Source: Vreelandella neptunia (lineage in GTDB: Bacteria > Pseudomonadota > Gammaproteobacteria > Pseudomonadales > Halomonadaceae). Taken from it: 64,000 nucleotides of DNA. The notes under the pieces were generated by a model. That model had not been told where the DNA came from. It did not search any database and saw only the letters and a list, made by a program, of their open reading frames with translations. This document shows positions 30,909-41,698 of the stretch, piece by piece (positions within the stretch are counted from its first letter, which is position 1; every line of letters begins with the position of its first letter). The DNA lies in contig NZ_JHQL01000003.1 of assembly GCF_000712975.1 (NCBI RefSeq), positions 310,001-374,000 on the forward strand, read 5' to 3'. Both the position numbers and the translations under genes were made by a program.

Positions 30909-31895
30909 TTATATAACGCCGCTAGCAAGTAGGTCGTGCATATGCAGCGCACCAATGGGACGCTGCTGATCATCCACAACTGCGAGTGCGGTAATTCGAC
31001 TATCTTCCATAATGCGAACGGCTTCAGCCGCCAATATATCGGGTCCAATACGTTTTCCAGGGCGCGTCATAACATCATCGACGATGACGTCACGCAGGTC
31101 ATGAAACTGATCCAGCGTTCGGCGTAAGTCACCGTCGGTATAGACGCCTGCAAGACGCCCCTCACTATCCACTACACAGGTAAAGCCCAGGCCTTGCCGG
31201 GTGATTTCTATAAGTGCATCACGCAAGGGGCTGCCTAGTGCCACTTGGGGGAGGCGTGTCCCGTTGTGCATCAAATCTTTAACGCGAAGGAGCAAACGTT
31301 TGCCCAGGCTACCTCCTGGATGTGAAAGTGCAAAATCCTCAGCGGTAAATCCGCGTGCTTCCAATAACGCAACAGCCAAAGCGTCGCCTAAGGCAAGTGC
31401 TGCAGTGGTTGAACTTGTTGGCGCTAGGTCGAGAGGGCAGGCTTCGCGCTCAACGCCACTATTGAGGTGTGCATCCGCATGTTTAGCCAATGTTGAGCCA
31501 GGACGGCCGGTCATACTAACAAGAGGAGTGCCTAAGCGTTTCAGTAGCGGCAGTAGCGCGGTAACTTCTGCTGTTTCACCAGAGTTGGAGAGTGCTAATA
31601 CGACATCCGCCCGGGTAATCATGCCGAGATCGCCGTGACTGGCTTCGCCTGGGTGTACAAAAAAAGCAGGCGTACCGGTGCTTGCCAATGTAGCTGCTAA
31701 TTTCCCCGCAATATGACCTGACTTACCCATGCCAGTCACGACAACACGGCCATGGCAGGCAAGAATCAGCTCGCAAGCGTGGTCAAAATGTTCATCAAGT
31801 TTGGCTTGTAGCCCACCAATGGCTGCCTGCTCAATTTGTAAGGTGCGCAGCGCACTTTCACGCAGTGGGCTAGGGGTCGATAGTGGCTGGCGCAT
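30909..31895 (-). CDS. kdsD: Arabinose-5-phosphate isomerase KdsD
   Basis: Converts D-ribulose 5-phosphate to D-arabinose 5-phosphate, the first step to KDO. The 328-aa protein (same length as E. coli KdsD) has an N-terminal SIS domain (VVVTGMGKSGHIAGKLAATL, STGTPAFFVHPGEASHGD) and two C-terminal CBS domains. First gene of the kds-lpt-rpoN block on the minus strand, divergent from mlaF across 276 bases. Confidence 0.96.
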   Translation of the reverse strand: MRQPLSTPSPLRESALRTLQIEQAAIGGLQAKLDEHFDHACELILACHGRVVVTGMGKSGHIAGKLAATLASTGTPAFFVHPGEASHGDLGMITRADVVLALSNSGETAEVTALLPLLKRLGTPLVSMTGRPGSTLAKHADAHLNSGVEREACPLDLAPTSSTTAALALGDALAVALLEARGFTAEDFALSHPGGSLGKRLLLRVKDLMHNGTRLPQVALGSPLRDALIEITRQGLGFTCVVDSEGRLAGVYTDGDLRRTLDQFHDLRDVIVDDVMTRPGKRIGPDILAAEAVRIMEDSRITALAVVDDQQRPIGALHMHDLLASGVI

Positions 31896-32053
31896 AAGGT
31901 GGTCTCTTTTTCATTAGCGTTAAAACAGTAAGAATAACATCTCGGCGCAGATTGTAGGGTATGCGCGCACTGTCCTGACAAGAACAGCCACAATGAGTGA
32001 ATCTGTTACTGTGAGTAGCGTTAAGTTACGATGTTCGATAATATTTCGAAAAC

Positions 32054-32105
32054 ACTGTTTTTTAAACTATCTGTTTTTCAGATTAACTGTTTTTTTAAAC
32101 TATCT
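32054..32105. repeat. Direct repeat in the kdsD-mlaF intergenic region
   Basis: Two copies of ACTGTTTTTTAAACTATCT (32054-32072 and 32086-32105), identical except one extra T in the second run. Starts are 32 bases apart, about three helical turns. They lie about 70-120 bases before mlaF. An operator pair is inferred only. Confidence 0.65.
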
Positions 32106-32171
32106 CGCTTGCAGGCGACCAGCTTATGCTAGTGCTGTCACGGCAAGACGATCATCAAGGCCAGCCAGCCC

Positions 32172-32993
32172 ATGACAGATGTTCCCTTCATAGAAATTGA
32201 AGATTTGTACTTCTCGCGAGGAGAGCATGATATTTTTCGCGGAATCAATATGACGATTTCGCGTGGCCAAGTGACCGCTATTATGGGGCCAAGTGGTACA
32301 GGTAAAACGACCCTTTTAAAGCTGATTGGTGGCCAGTTAACACCCGACCGAGGGCGAGTGTTAATCGATGGTCAAGACGTGCACCGCCTGTCACGTAAAG
32401 CCCTCTTCAGTCTTCGTAAGCGCATGGGGATGTTGTTTCAGAGTGGTGCGTTATTTTCAGACCTTGATGTGTATGAAAATGTCGCGTTTCCGCTTCGAGT
32501 GCATACCAATTTGCCAGATACTATGATTCGCGATCTTGTGCTTCTCAAGTTGCAAGCGGTGGGGTTGCGCGGGGCAAGGCACTTATCGCCTGCTGAGCTT
32601 TCGGGGGGGATGGCGAGACGTGTGGCTTTGGCACGTGCGGTAGCGCTTGACCCAGAGCTAATCTTGTATGATGAGCCTTTTGTCGGCCAAGATCCTATTT
32701 CAATGGGTGTGCTTGTCCAGCTTATTAAACGGCTTAATCAGGCGTTGTCACTTACGTCAGTGATCGTTTCACACGATATCAAAGAGACTCTTAGTATTGC
32801 GGATTACCTGTACTTAATCGCCGATGGACAGGTGGTTGCTTCTGGCACGCCACGCACTTTAGATACAAACCAAGACCCGCGGGTGAGTCAGTTTATTCAC
32901 GGTGAGCCTGATGGCCCCGTGCCGTTTCATTACCCAGCTGAGACCCTCTACCGCGATATTCTAGGCCAAGCCTCTGCAGGGAAGGTGCGCTAA
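32172..32993 (+). CDS. mlaF: Mla phospholipid transport ATPase MlaF
   Basis: ATPase of MlaFEDB, the inner membrane ABC complex that keeps the outer membrane asymmetric by handling mislocalised phospholipids. The 273-aa protein has Walker A GPSGTGKTTL, signature LSGGMARRVALARAV and Walker B LILYDEPFVGQDP; the DEPFVGQDPIS stretch is characteristic of MlaF. It heads mlaFEDCB-ibaG-murA; the mlaE start is immediately after its stop. Upstream lies a 52-base direct repeat. Confidence 0.96.
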   Translation: MTDVPFIEIEDLYFSRGEHDIFRGINMTISRGQVTAIMGPSGTGKTTLLKLIGGQLTPDRGRVLIDGQDVHRLSRKALFSLRKRMGMLFQSGALFSDLDVYENVAFPLRVHTNLPDTMIRDLVLLKLQAVGLRGARHLSPAELSGGMARRVALARAVALDPELILYDEPFVGQDPISMGVLVQLIKRLNQALSLTSVIVSHDIKETLSIADYLYLIADGQVVASGTPRTLDTNQDPRVSQFIHGEPDGPVPFHYPAETLYRDILGQASAGKVR

Positions 32994-33794
32994 ATGCAAT
33001 CAAACATTAAACATGCTATCTCGCATGTTGTTCGGCTTGGGCGAAAAGGATGTGATGCCTTGGAGTCGTTAGGACGTGCAGGTATCTTCTTGGCGCAGTC
33101 TGCAGTAGGGGTTCCCTCGCGGGAAGGCTGGTTATTATGGCTACGCCAAGTACATTTTGTTGGTGTTTTGTCGCTTGCGATTGTCTTGGTATCGGGGCTG
33201 TTTATTGGCATGGTGCTTGCCCTCCAGGGTTACACCATTTTGGTTGACTTCGGTGCAGAGCAGGCGCTTGGTCAAATGGTGGCGCTTTCACTATTGCGTG
33301 AATTGGCACCGGTGGTCGCTGCGCTTCTGTTTGCCGGGCGCGCTGGCTCTGCTTTAACGGCAGAAATTGGTCTTATGAAGGCGACCGAGCAGCTGACAAG
33401 CATGGAAATGATCGGTGTTGACCCACTGCGCAGGGTCGTAGCTCCCCGCTTATGGGCTGGTTTTATCGCACTGCCTATTCTTACCGTTGGATTTAGCGTG
33501 GTGGGCATTTGGGGGGGCTATTTAGTAGGTGTGGAGTGGTTAGGCGTTTTCGAAGGCTCTTATTGGAGCAATATGCAGGCTAGCGTTTCATTTGTTGATG
33601 ATATCGGTAATGGAATCATCAAAAGCCTTGTGTTCGCAGTGGTTGTTACCTGGATTGCGGTGTTTCAAGGGTATGACTTAGTGCCAACATCTGAAGGTAT
33701 TTCACGTGCCACAACCCGCACAGTGGTGTATTCATCGCTTGCTGTTTTGGGGCTAGATTTTGTATTGACTGCCGTTATGTTTGGCGGTCTTTGA
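32994..33794 (+). CDS. mlaE: Mla transport permease MlaE
   Basis: Inner membrane permease subunit of the Mla complex. The 266-aa protein has five or six hydrophobic helices and the MlaE family motifs ([43 protein letters not shown]), the second of which contacts MlaF. Length matches E. coli MlaE (260 aa). ATG 32994 directly follows the mlaF stop, so translation is coupled. Confidence 0.96.
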   Translation: MQSNIKHAISHVVRLGRKGCDALESLGRAGIFLAQSAVGVPSREGWLLWLRQVHFVGVLSLAIVLVSGLFIGMVLALQGYTILVDFGAEQALGQMVALSLLRELAPVVAALLFAGRAGSALTAEIGLMKATEQLTSMEMIGVDPLRRVVAPRLWAGFIALPILTVGFSVVGIWGGYLVGVEWLGVFEGSYWSNMQASVSFVDDIGNGIIKSLVFAVVVTWIAVFQGYDLVPTSEGISRATTRTVVYSSLAVLGLDFVLTAVMFGGL

Positions 33795-33810
33795 AGGGTG
33801 GAGCAATAAC

Positions 33811-34275
33811 ATGAAGCGCAGTAAAACCATGGAGTTTGGCGTTGGCTTGTTTATGCTGGCGGGTATCTTAGGGCTTGTTTTTTTAGGCTTACGTGTCAGT
33901 GGGATGACGCTATCGGCGCCTTCTGATACGTTTCGTCTTGAGGCAAGCTTTGCCAATATTGGTAGTCTAAAACCACGCGCGCGCGTCACTATGGCTGGCG
34001 TGACAGTGGGCCGCGTTGAGGCCATAGAACTTGATACTGAATGGTACGATGCGCGGGTAGTGCTGAGTCTTAATAGTGAACTTCAGGGTCAGCTTACTCA
34101 AGATACTACAGCAGCGATCTTAACGGCAGGTTTGCTTGGAGAGCAATATATCGGTTTAAGCGTTGGTGGTGACCCGAATATGCTTGAAGAAGGTGATGTC
34201 ATTCGAGATACCCAGTCAGCCTTGGTGCTTGAAGAACTTATCCAACAATTTGTATCCAATATGGTTACTAACTGA
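33811..34275 (+). CDS. mlaD: Mla MCE-domain protein MlaD
   Basis: Single-pass inner membrane protein whose MCE domain forms a hexameric ring with a hydrophobic pore for phospholipids. The 154-aa protein has one N-terminal membrane helix (FGVGLFMLAGILGLVFLGL) and one MCE core (FANIGSLKPRARVTMAGVTVGRV). I chose ATG 33811, with GGAG 9 bases upstream; the open frame runs further up inside mlaE. Shorter than E. coli MlaD (183 aa) at the C-terminus. Confidence 0.95.
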   Translation: MKRSKTMEFGVGLFMLAGILGLVFLGLRVSGMTLSAPSDTFRLEASFANIGSLKPRARVTMAGVTVGRVEAIELDTEWYDARVVLSLNSELQGQLTQDTTAAILTAGLLGEQYIGLSVGGDPNMLEEGDVIRDTQSALVLEELIQQFVSNMVTN

Positions 34276-34313
34276 GCACCTTCTGTGCTGCTAGTTGATA
34301 TGAGGTGATTGTT

Positions 34314-34973
34314 ATGAAGGAAAAGAGCGTAATGTTGGCTCGTCGTTTGCTTTTTTTGGTAGTACTAGCTTTTGTTTTACTGCCTTTTGTAGCTCAGGCC
34401 CAGTCAATGTCGCCAGAAGCGTTGGTGCGTGACAACGTTAAGCAATTTATGGAGCAAATCAACGGTAGAGAAGATTATTACGCCAATAATCTTGATGAGC
34501 TCAAAGCTCTAGTTAACGACAGCCTGAATGATGTGGCTGATTTTCGTTATATTGGCGCTAGCGTTATGGGTAGCTATTTTCGCAATGCAACGCCGGAACA
34601 GCGTAGTCGGTTCGCCGATGTATTTCGTCAAACGCTGATTGATACCTATACACGTGGCCTTGTGACGTTTGATTATGATGAGTTAAGAGTGTTAAGCGAC
34701 CAGCGGGGCCAGCGTTATGAGGATCAAGCAAGCGTCGATATGGAAGTGGTTGCTAACAATGGACAAGTGTACCCAGTAAGTTACAGCCTGCGGCTCTCGG
34801 ACGGTGAGTGGAAAGTGGTCAATGTCATTGTTAATGGCATTAATCTAGGGCTTACGTTCCGCAACCAGTTTGATCAGTCAATGCGCGAAAATAACCGAGA
34901 TTACGATGCAGTAATTCGCAACTGGTCGCCTGAAATTGGCGTTGATGAGCTTGAGCAAGGGGGCAACGCGTGA
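34314..34973 (+). CDS. mlaC: Periplasmic phospholipid-binding protein MlaC
   Basis: Soluble carrier that moves phospholipid between the outer membrane MlaA complex and MlaFEDB. The 219-aa protein has a signal peptide (cleavage near AQA|QS) and the MlaC/Ttg2D fold (FRYIGASVMGSYFRNATPEQ, DGEWKVVNVIVNGINLGLTFRNQF). Start ATG 34314 has GAGGTG 6 bases before it. The stop overlaps the mlaB GTG/ATG region by four bases. mlaA is not in the window. Confidence 0.95.
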   Translation: MKEKSVMLARRLLFLVVLAFVLLPFVAQAQSMSPEALVRDNVKQFMEQINGREDYYANNLDELKALVNDSLNDVADFRYIGASVMGSYFRNATPEQRSRFADVFRQTLIDTYTRGLVTFDYDELRVLSDQRGQRYEDQASVDMEVVANNGQVYPVSYSLRLSDGEWKVVNVIVNGINLGLTFRNQFDQSMRENNRDYDAVIRNWSPEIGVDELEQGGNA

Positions 34974-35302
34974 CGACGTTGTTATCTACGTCGCATGTAT
35001 CGCTGATTGCGCAAGCCAATACGTTGTCGGTCAACGGTGACCTTACTGTCAATGCAGCGGCCGACGTGGCCGCTGTAGGTGTCAAATGGCTTGAAAGTGC
35101 TCAGTTAACGGAAGTTACTTTAGATTTTTTTGGCGTCACCAGGGCAAGTAGCGCGGCGATTAGCGTGCTATTTGAATGGTTGCGTGCTTGTCATTTACTG
35201 GGGGTTGTTGTTACGTCGATTATGTTGTCTGCCCCGCTTGAGCGGCTAACCTCGCTAGCTGAGCTTGATGCATTGATAAAATCGCCCAACGCTGAAGCCT
35301 AA
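34970..35302 (+). CDS. mlaB: STAS-domain protein MlaB
   Basis: Small cytoplasmic STAS-fold protein (110 aa) that binds MlaF and is needed for complex assembly and activity. The fold is recognisable from the SVNGDLTVNAAADV strand-loop and the TEVTLDFFGVTRASSAAISVLFEWL segment where the anti-sigma-antagonist Ser sits. The start overlaps mlaC by four bases (GTGA type), so it is coupled. Confidence 0.88.
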   Translation: MTTLLSTSHVSLIAQANTLSVNGDLTVNAAADVAAVGVKWLESAQLTEVTLDFFGVTRASSAAISVLFEWLRACHLLGVVVTSIMLSAPLERLTSLAELDALIKSPNAEA

Positions 35303-35405
35303 GCGATTACTCAACATCGCCAAGTGGGCTGCTTTTCTTTATCATGTTTTCCACTATTTCAACGCCCTTACTTGTTTTAATGACCCCAAAGGAGTTTTTT
35401 ACCCT

Positions 35406-36930
<1,525 letters not shown>

Positions 36931-36958
36931 GCCATGCTATTAACCATTGGCCTAAACA

Positions 36959-37612
36959 ATGAGTAAGCAACTAATTTTAGCCCTTTCAAAAGGGCGTATA
37001 TTGGATGAAACGCTGCCACTGTTGGCAGATGCGGGCATCGCCCCTGCAGAAGATTTGGGTAAAAGCCGTAAACTGCTGTTCGATACTAATTTGCCGAACG
37101 TAAAGTTGGTCATTATACGGGCAACCGATGTGCCGACGTACGTTCAGCTTGGGGCGGCAGATATGGGTATTGCGGGCAAGGATGTACTTCTCGAGCATGG
37201 GGTAGAGGGCTTGTATGAGCCATTAGACCTAGAGATTGCCCGTTGCAAATTGATGACGGCAGGTGTCACCGGTCAGTTGCCTGCTAAAGCGCGCCTTCGT
37301 GTAGCCACTAAGTTTGTTAACGTGGCAAGACGCTACTATGCCGAGCAGGGTATTCAGGCGGAAGTGATCAAGCTTTATGGAGCGATGGAGCTTGCGCCCT
37401 TAATGAATTTGGCTGATGAAATTGTGGATATAGTGGATACCGGTAATACGTTGCGGGCCAATGGCATGGAACCCCGTGAGTTGATTGCCCATATCAGTAC
37501 CCGCCTAGTGGTGAATAAAGCATCCATGACCATGAAACATGATCAAATTAAGCCACTATTAACCCGCTTGGAAGAGGCGGTTAAAAAGCGCCAGACTCAG
37601 CCTATTGAATGA
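36959..37612 (+). CDS. hisG: ATP phosphoribosyltransferase, short form HisG(S)
   Basis: First enzyme of histidine synthesis. At 217 aa it is the short form, lacking the C-terminal His-binding regulatory domain; such HisG proteins work with the HisZ subunit, which is not in the window. Motifs: [16 protein letters not shown] (N-terminus) and the PRPP-binding [16 protein letters not shown]. It follows murA by 28 bases and overlaps nothing; hisD begins 14 bases after. Confidence 0.96.
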   Translation: MSKQLILALSKGRILDETLPLLADAGIAPAEDLGKSRKLLFDTNLPNVKLVIIRATDVPTYVQLGAADMGIAGKDVLLEHGVEGLYEPLDLEIARCKLMTAGVTGQLPAKARLRVATKFVNVARRYYAEQGIQAEVIKLYGAMELAPLMNLADEIVDIVDTGNTLRANGMEPRELIAHISTRLVVNKASMTMKHDQIKPLLTRLEEAVKKRQTQPIE

Positions 37613-37625
37613 CGCGAGGTTTACC

Positions 37626-38942
37626 ATGAGCGATAAGTCCACAGCTACCATTGCACGTCTTTCAACCGCAGATGGGGCATTCCACCAGCATTTAAATGCG
37701 CTGTTGGACTGGGAAGGTGTGTCTGATAAGGCAGTGCAGGCTCGTGTTGAAGAGATATTGGCAGACGTCAAGCTGCGAGGCGATAGTGCTGTTATTGAGG
37801 CCACCAATCGCTTTGACCGACTATCGGTTGGTTGTATGGAGCAGTTGCGGCTATCGCCTGAGCAATTGAAAAAGGCGTTTGACAGTCTGCCTGATGAGCA
37901 GCGTGACGCGCTATCAGCTGCTGCTGAACGCATTAAGCGTTACCATGAGCACCAAAAGCCAACCTCATGGCAGTACGAAGAGGATGATGGAACGGTGCTT
38001 GGCCAGAAGGTGACGCCGTTAGACCGCGCAGGTATTTATGTGCCAGGTGGAAAAGCCGCTTACCCTTCCTCAGTGTTGATGAATGCTATTCCTGCTCATG
38101 TGGCTGGCGTGCGCGAAATCGTTATGGTGGTGCCGACCCCCGATGGTGTGCTGAACGATCTTGTGTTAGCAGCAGCGCACTTAGCGGGTGTCGATTATGT
38201 GTTCACGATAGGTGGCGCGCAGGCGGTAGCAGCGCTTGCATATGGCACAGAAAGTGTCCCGCGGGTAGATAAAATTGTCGGTCCAGGCAATATTTATGTG
38301 GCTACCGCCAAGCGGGCGGTGTTTGGCCAAGTCGGTATTGACATGATTGCAGGCCCCTCTGAAATCATGGTGGTATCCGACGGCCAAACAGATCCTGATT
38401 GGCTGGCGATGGACTTATTCTCCCAGGCTGAACATGACGAAGATGCACAAGCAATATTGGTCAGCTGGGATGTTGCTCATCTCGATGCGGTGGAGGCTTC
38501 TATTGAGCGCCTATTGCCGACCCTTGAGCGAGAAGGCATTGCGCGTGTTTCGCTGCAGCGACGTGGTGCGTTAATTCTATGCCAAGACCAAGCTGAAGCT
38601 ATTGATTTAATCAATCGCATTGCGCCAGAGCACCTTGAGCTTTCAGTAGAGACGCCAAATACATGGCTTGATGGTATTCGTCATGCTGGCGCTATCTTTA
38701 TGGGGCGGCATACGTCAGAAGCTTTAGGCGACTACTGTGCGGGGCCGAACCATGTGCTTCCTACGTCTGGCACGGCGCGTTTTTCCTCGCCATTGGGGGT
38801 TTATGACTTCCAGAAACGCTCATCTATCATTCACTGTTCGCCCGAGGGTGCATCTGAGCTTGGTAAAATAGCATCGGTGCTCGCCAGAGGTGAATCACTG
38901 ACGGCCCATGCGCGTTCAGCTGAGTATCGTATTAACGATTAA
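37626..38942 (+). CDS. hisD: Histidinol dehydrogenase
   Basis: Catalyses the last two oxidations of histidine synthesis (histidinol to histidine) with NAD+ and Zn. The 438-aa protein has [28 protein letters not shown] and [19 protein letters not shown], which carry substrate and Zn-binding residues (Gln/His/Asp set). I chose ATG 37626 (GCGAGG upstream); an in-frame ATG 21 bases earlier overlaps hisG. In pseudomonads hisC follows here; in this window the next gene is the opposite-strand protease gene. Confidence 0.96.
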   Translation: MSDKSTATIARLSTADGAFHQHLNALLDWEGVSDKAVQARVEEILADVKLRGDSAVIEATNRFDRLSVGCMEQLRLSPEQLKKAFDSLPDEQRDALSAAAERIKRYHEHQKPTSWQYEEDDGTVLGQKVTPLDRAGIYVPGGKAAYPSSVLMNAIPAHVAGVREIVMVVPTPDGVLNDLVLAAAHLAGVDYVFTIGGAQAVAALAYGTESVPRVDKIVGPGNIYVATAKRAVFGQVGIDMIAGPSEIMVVSDGQTDPDWLAMDLFSQAEHDEDAQAILVSWDVAHLDAVEASIERLLPTLEREGIARVSLQRRGALILCQDQAEAIDLINRIAPEHLELSVETPNTWLDGIRHAGAIFMGRHTSEALGDYCAGPNHVLPTSGTARFSSPLGVYDFQKRSSIIHCSPEGASELGKIASVLARGESLTAHARSAEYRIND

Positions 38943-38980
38943 GCGTTCCTTGTACAGGCGTTGATTTACATCAGAGCGGC

Positions 38981-40225
38981 TTACGAGTCGCTCTGATGCC
39001 CTCCAGACGTAGCATTAGTGGGCACGGGCCGTTCACCCACCTCTAGTGTTATGTCCATGCGCTCGCCGCCTCGCACTACCGTTAGCGGTAGTTCCGTGCC
39101 TGGTGGGATGGAGGCGATATCGCTCATTGTAGCGCGCGCATCCAAAATCACTTGGCCGTCAATAGACAGGAGTACATCACCCGGCTGTAAGCCTGCCTTG
39201 GCCGCTGGCCCATCTTTCACGACGCCGGCGACAATAACTCCTTGTGGAGTTCTTAGTCCAAATGATGCGGCTAGCTCGCGGGAAAGCGCTTGTGCTTCTA
39301 TGCCTAACCAGCCGCGGATGACGCGACCGCGAGTTACAAGTTCGTTCAAAATGCTGTGGGCAAGGTTGGCTGGAATCGCGAAGCCAATCCCTTGTGATCC
39401 CCCTGATCGTGAGAAGATAGCCGTATTAATGCCCACTAAAGCGCCGTCAGGATTAACTAATGCTCCCCCGGAGTTGCCCGGGTTTATTGCTGCATCTGTC
39501 TGAATGAAGTCTTCATAGGCATTTAAGCCTAAGTGGCTACGTCCTGTGGCGCTAATAATACCCATCGTCACGGTTTGCCCAACACCGAAAGGGTTGCCGA
39601 TAGCGAGTGCTACATCACCCACGGCCACCTGTTCAGAGTCAGCAAGCTCAATCACCGGTAAATCATCGAGAACAATGCGTAAAACAGCAAGATCGCTTTC
39701 TGGATCAGTGCCAATTACCTCGGCAAGTGTTTCCCGACCATCGCGAAGTGCTACCTGTATTTGGTCAGCGCCATTAATAACATGATGATTGGTCAACACG
39801 TAGCCGTCCTGGCTGACGATAACACCAGAACCCAGGCTCGATAGCATTCGCTGGTGGGTGGTAGCATCGTCGCCGCTGAAAAACTGCTGGAAAAATGGGT
39901 CAGACATCAATGGGTGCTGGTCGCGCTCAACAATGCGCGAGGAGTATATGTTGACGACGGCTGGTGCCGCTTGATTCACCGCGTTTGAATAACTGGCAGG
40001 CCCTTGGTTACGGTTAAGTGGTTCCGCTTGCCGTATTTCAGGAGCTGGTCGGTTTGCTGCCGGTTCACCACGGGTAGGCACCAGTGGGGAGGGGGGTTCG
40101 ACGGTTGCTGGTGGCGTTTGTCGAAATGGGTTAGGTAAATATTCTGGAAAGGCAAGTAACACCAATGCGGCGAGCAATAGCCCGGTGATGATTGGCCATA
40201 TATAGGGCAGCACAGAGCGGTGCAT
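38981..40225 (-). CDS. degS: DegS/AlgW-type membrane-anchored serine protease
   Basis: Site-1 protease of envelope stress: cuts the anti-sigma factor RseA/MucA when its PDZ domain senses misfolded porins. The 414-aa protein has an N-terminal membrane anchor (about residues 9-26), a Pro-rich linker (30-70), the trypsin-like domain with His148 (TNHHVI), Asp178 (ESDLAVL) and Ser252 (GNSGGAL), and one C-terminal PDZ domain (GIEAQALSRELAASFGL, VKDGPAAKAGLQPGDVLLSID). One PDZ and an uncleaved anchor separate it from DegP. It lies in the same neighbourhood as P. aeruginosa algW. The long linker makes it longer than E. coli DegS (355 aa). Confidence 0.92.
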   Translation of the reverse strand: MHRSVLPYIWPIITGLLLAALVLLAFPEYLPNPFRQTPPATVEPPSPLVPTRGEPAANRPAPEIRQAEPLNRNQGPASYSNAVNQAAPAVVNIYSSRIVERDQHPLMSDPFFQQFFSGDDATTHQRMLSSLGSGVIVSQDGYVLTNHHVINGADQIQVALRDGRETLAEVIGTDPESDLAVLRIVLDDLPVIELADSEQVAVGDVALAIGNPFGVGQTVTMGIISATGRSHLGLNAYEDFIQTDAAINPGNSGGALVNPDGALVGINTAIFSRSGGSQGIGFAIPANLAHSILNELVTRGRVIRGWLGIEAQALSRELAASFGLRTPQGVIVAGVVKDGPAAKAGLQPGDVLLSIDGQVILDARATMSDIASIPPGTELPLTVVRGGERMDITLEVGERPVPTNATSGGHQSDS

Positions 40226-40365
40226 GCGAAGTTTCCTCAGCGGATGATAGTCTAAAATAGTCGCGAGGTTCGCGATAACGCGAAGCGAGATTTACAATAG
40301 CGCTATCGTAACACTTTATTGAGACGTTCCTCACGACAGCCTGTTAATCGCTTTAAGGAGTCAGT

Positions 40366-41127
40366 GTGATTCATCGCGACCAATTAGTAGCCGCCTGTGA
40401 TCATCAGCTGCGATCATCGCAATTTAAAGACTTTACCGTTAACGGCCTTCAGGTAGAAGGGAGGGATACCGTAAAGCGAGTAATGTCGGGCGTGACGGCC
40501 TGCCAGGCGTTGCTAGAGGAGGCAGTATCTTGGCAAGCAGATATGGTATTAGTACACCATGGATATTTCTGGAAAAATGAGCCAGTCGCTATTACCGGAA
40601 TGAAGAAGAGGCGAATTAAAACGCTGCTTGATAACGAAATGAGTTTACTTGCTTATCACTTGCCATTAGATGCGCATGCAGAGTTTGGCAATAATGCCGA
40701 GCTGGCAAAGCGTCTGGGCTGGAAGGTAGAAGGTTGCATTGACGGTGAGATTGGAGAGGGTCTGTTGTGGTCTGGTCGATTGGCGGAGCCGCTGAGCGTA
40801 AGTGAAGTAGGCGCTCAATTAGCCTCAGTGCTTTATCGCACGCCTTTAGTTATCGAGGCGCCTGACGCTGGCCCTGTAGAGCGTATTGCCTGGTGCACCG
40901 GTGGTGCTCAAGATATGATTACAGCGGCGTATGAAGCTGGGGCGCAAATGTTTGTGTCTGGTGAGATATCAGAGCGTACGACGCATTTGGCTAGAGAGAT
41001 GGGAATTCACTACATTGCTGCAGGACATCACGCGACTGAGCGATTTGGTGTTCAGGCGCTGGGCGAATGGTTAGCGAGTGAGTATGGCGTAATACATCGC
41101 TTTGTCGACATCGACAACCCAGCCTAG
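40366..41127 (+). CDS. Nif3-like dinuclear metal centre protein
   Basis: NIF3/YbgI family, thought to bind two metal ions at the centre of a toroidal hexamer; in some bacteria acts as GTP cyclohydrolase I type 2, but the role is unsettled. The 253-aa protein shows metal ligands in VLVHHGYFW, LPLDAHAEFGNNAEL and YIAAGHHATERFGVQAL. The GTG start at 40366 is well defined by AAGGAG 5 bases upstream. Divergent from degS, as in P. aeruginosa, and ends at a terminator hairpin. Confidence 0.92.
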   Translation: MIHRDQLVAACDHQLRSSQFKDFTVNGLQVEGRDTVKRVMSGVTACQALLEEAVSWQADMVLVHHGYFWKNEPVAITGMKKRRIKTLLDNEMSLLAYHLPLDAHAEFGNNAELAKRLGWKVEGCIDGEIGEGLLWSGRLAEPLSVSEVGAQLASVLYRTPLVIEAPDAGPVERIAWCTGGAQDMITAAYEAGAQMFVSGEISERTTHLAREMGIHYIAAGHHATERFGVQALGEWLASEYGVIHRFVDIDNPA

Positions 41128-41138
41128 GAGCTTGTATC

Positions 41139-41171
41139 AAGCATCCGCATTAGCTTACTGTGCGGATGCTT
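41139..41171 (+). terminator. Terminator hairpin after the Nif3-like gene
   Basis: AAGCATCCGCA / TGCGGATGCTT, 11-bp perfect inverted repeat with an 11-base loop, followed by a short T-run. It could also serve zapG on the other strand. Confidence 0.7.
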
Positions 41172-41199
41172 TCAAAGGCATTGGCCTCATTAGGTGTTA

Positions 41200-41652
41200 T
41201 TAATAACGAGGTGGTTGTGCTTTGTTTGAATCAGTATCTTTCTGACTATCCTTTAAGCCAAAGTCTTCAGACAGCGTGCCACTTTTGCCGTCTGCATAGT
41301 CACGAGGCGTATTAACATCGCTTTCGCTACCAGTGGTAGTCATTGAGCTGTTCTGGGTGGTTGTCGCTGTAAAGCTTGTTCCAAGCTTCCACTCAGCAGC
41401 TTCTTTCTCAATGTGCTGCTCTAACTGATCAGCTTCATGGCGAAGATTAATTAAATGTTGTTGGATGCCAGAGAGATGACTTCCCATGCCTTTTTTTAAC
41501 TCGGCTATTTGATGCTCACGTTCAAGCAGTGCTTGCTTTAAGGTGGCATGGTCACGCTGACCTTTGCTAAATAAGCGATAGCAGACCAGGCCAATAGCAA
41601 ACCCAATAATAAGACCGATAATTGCAAAAGTGAATGGCGAGCTTGCTTCCAC
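41200..41652 (-). CDS. zapG: ZapG (YhcB), DUF1043 membrane protein
   Basis: Inner membrane protein implicated in cell division and envelope growth, with a cytosolic coiled coil. The 150-aa protein has one N-terminal membrane helix (FAIIGLIIGFAIGLVCYRLF), then a coiled coil (residues about 38-100) and a Ser/Thr-rich disordered tail. I chose GTG 41652, where AGGGAG lies about 6 bases upstream and the protein starts just before the helix. An ATG at 41730 would start inside a block of direct repeats and add an artificial LSCLLSYLLS stretch. zapE is divergent, with 233 bases between. Confidence 0.8.
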   Translation of the reverse strand: MEASSPFTFAIIGLIIGFAIGLVCYRLFSKGQRDHATLKQALLEREHQIAELKKGMGSHLSGIQQHLINLRHEADQLEQHIEKEAAEWKLGTSFTATTTQNSSMTTTGSESDVNTPRDYADGKSGTLSEDFGLKDSQKDTDSNKAQPPRY

Positions 41653-41698
41653 AGTTTTCTCCCTATAGGTGATGCGTGCCACCAGCTGCATGGCGAAA

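Noticed and set aside
31993..32175. 60-codon frame upstream of mlaF on the plus strand
   Set aside because: No ribosome binding site, composition driven by the T-rich direct repeats (LNYL twice), and it overlaps the mlaF start. Not a gene.
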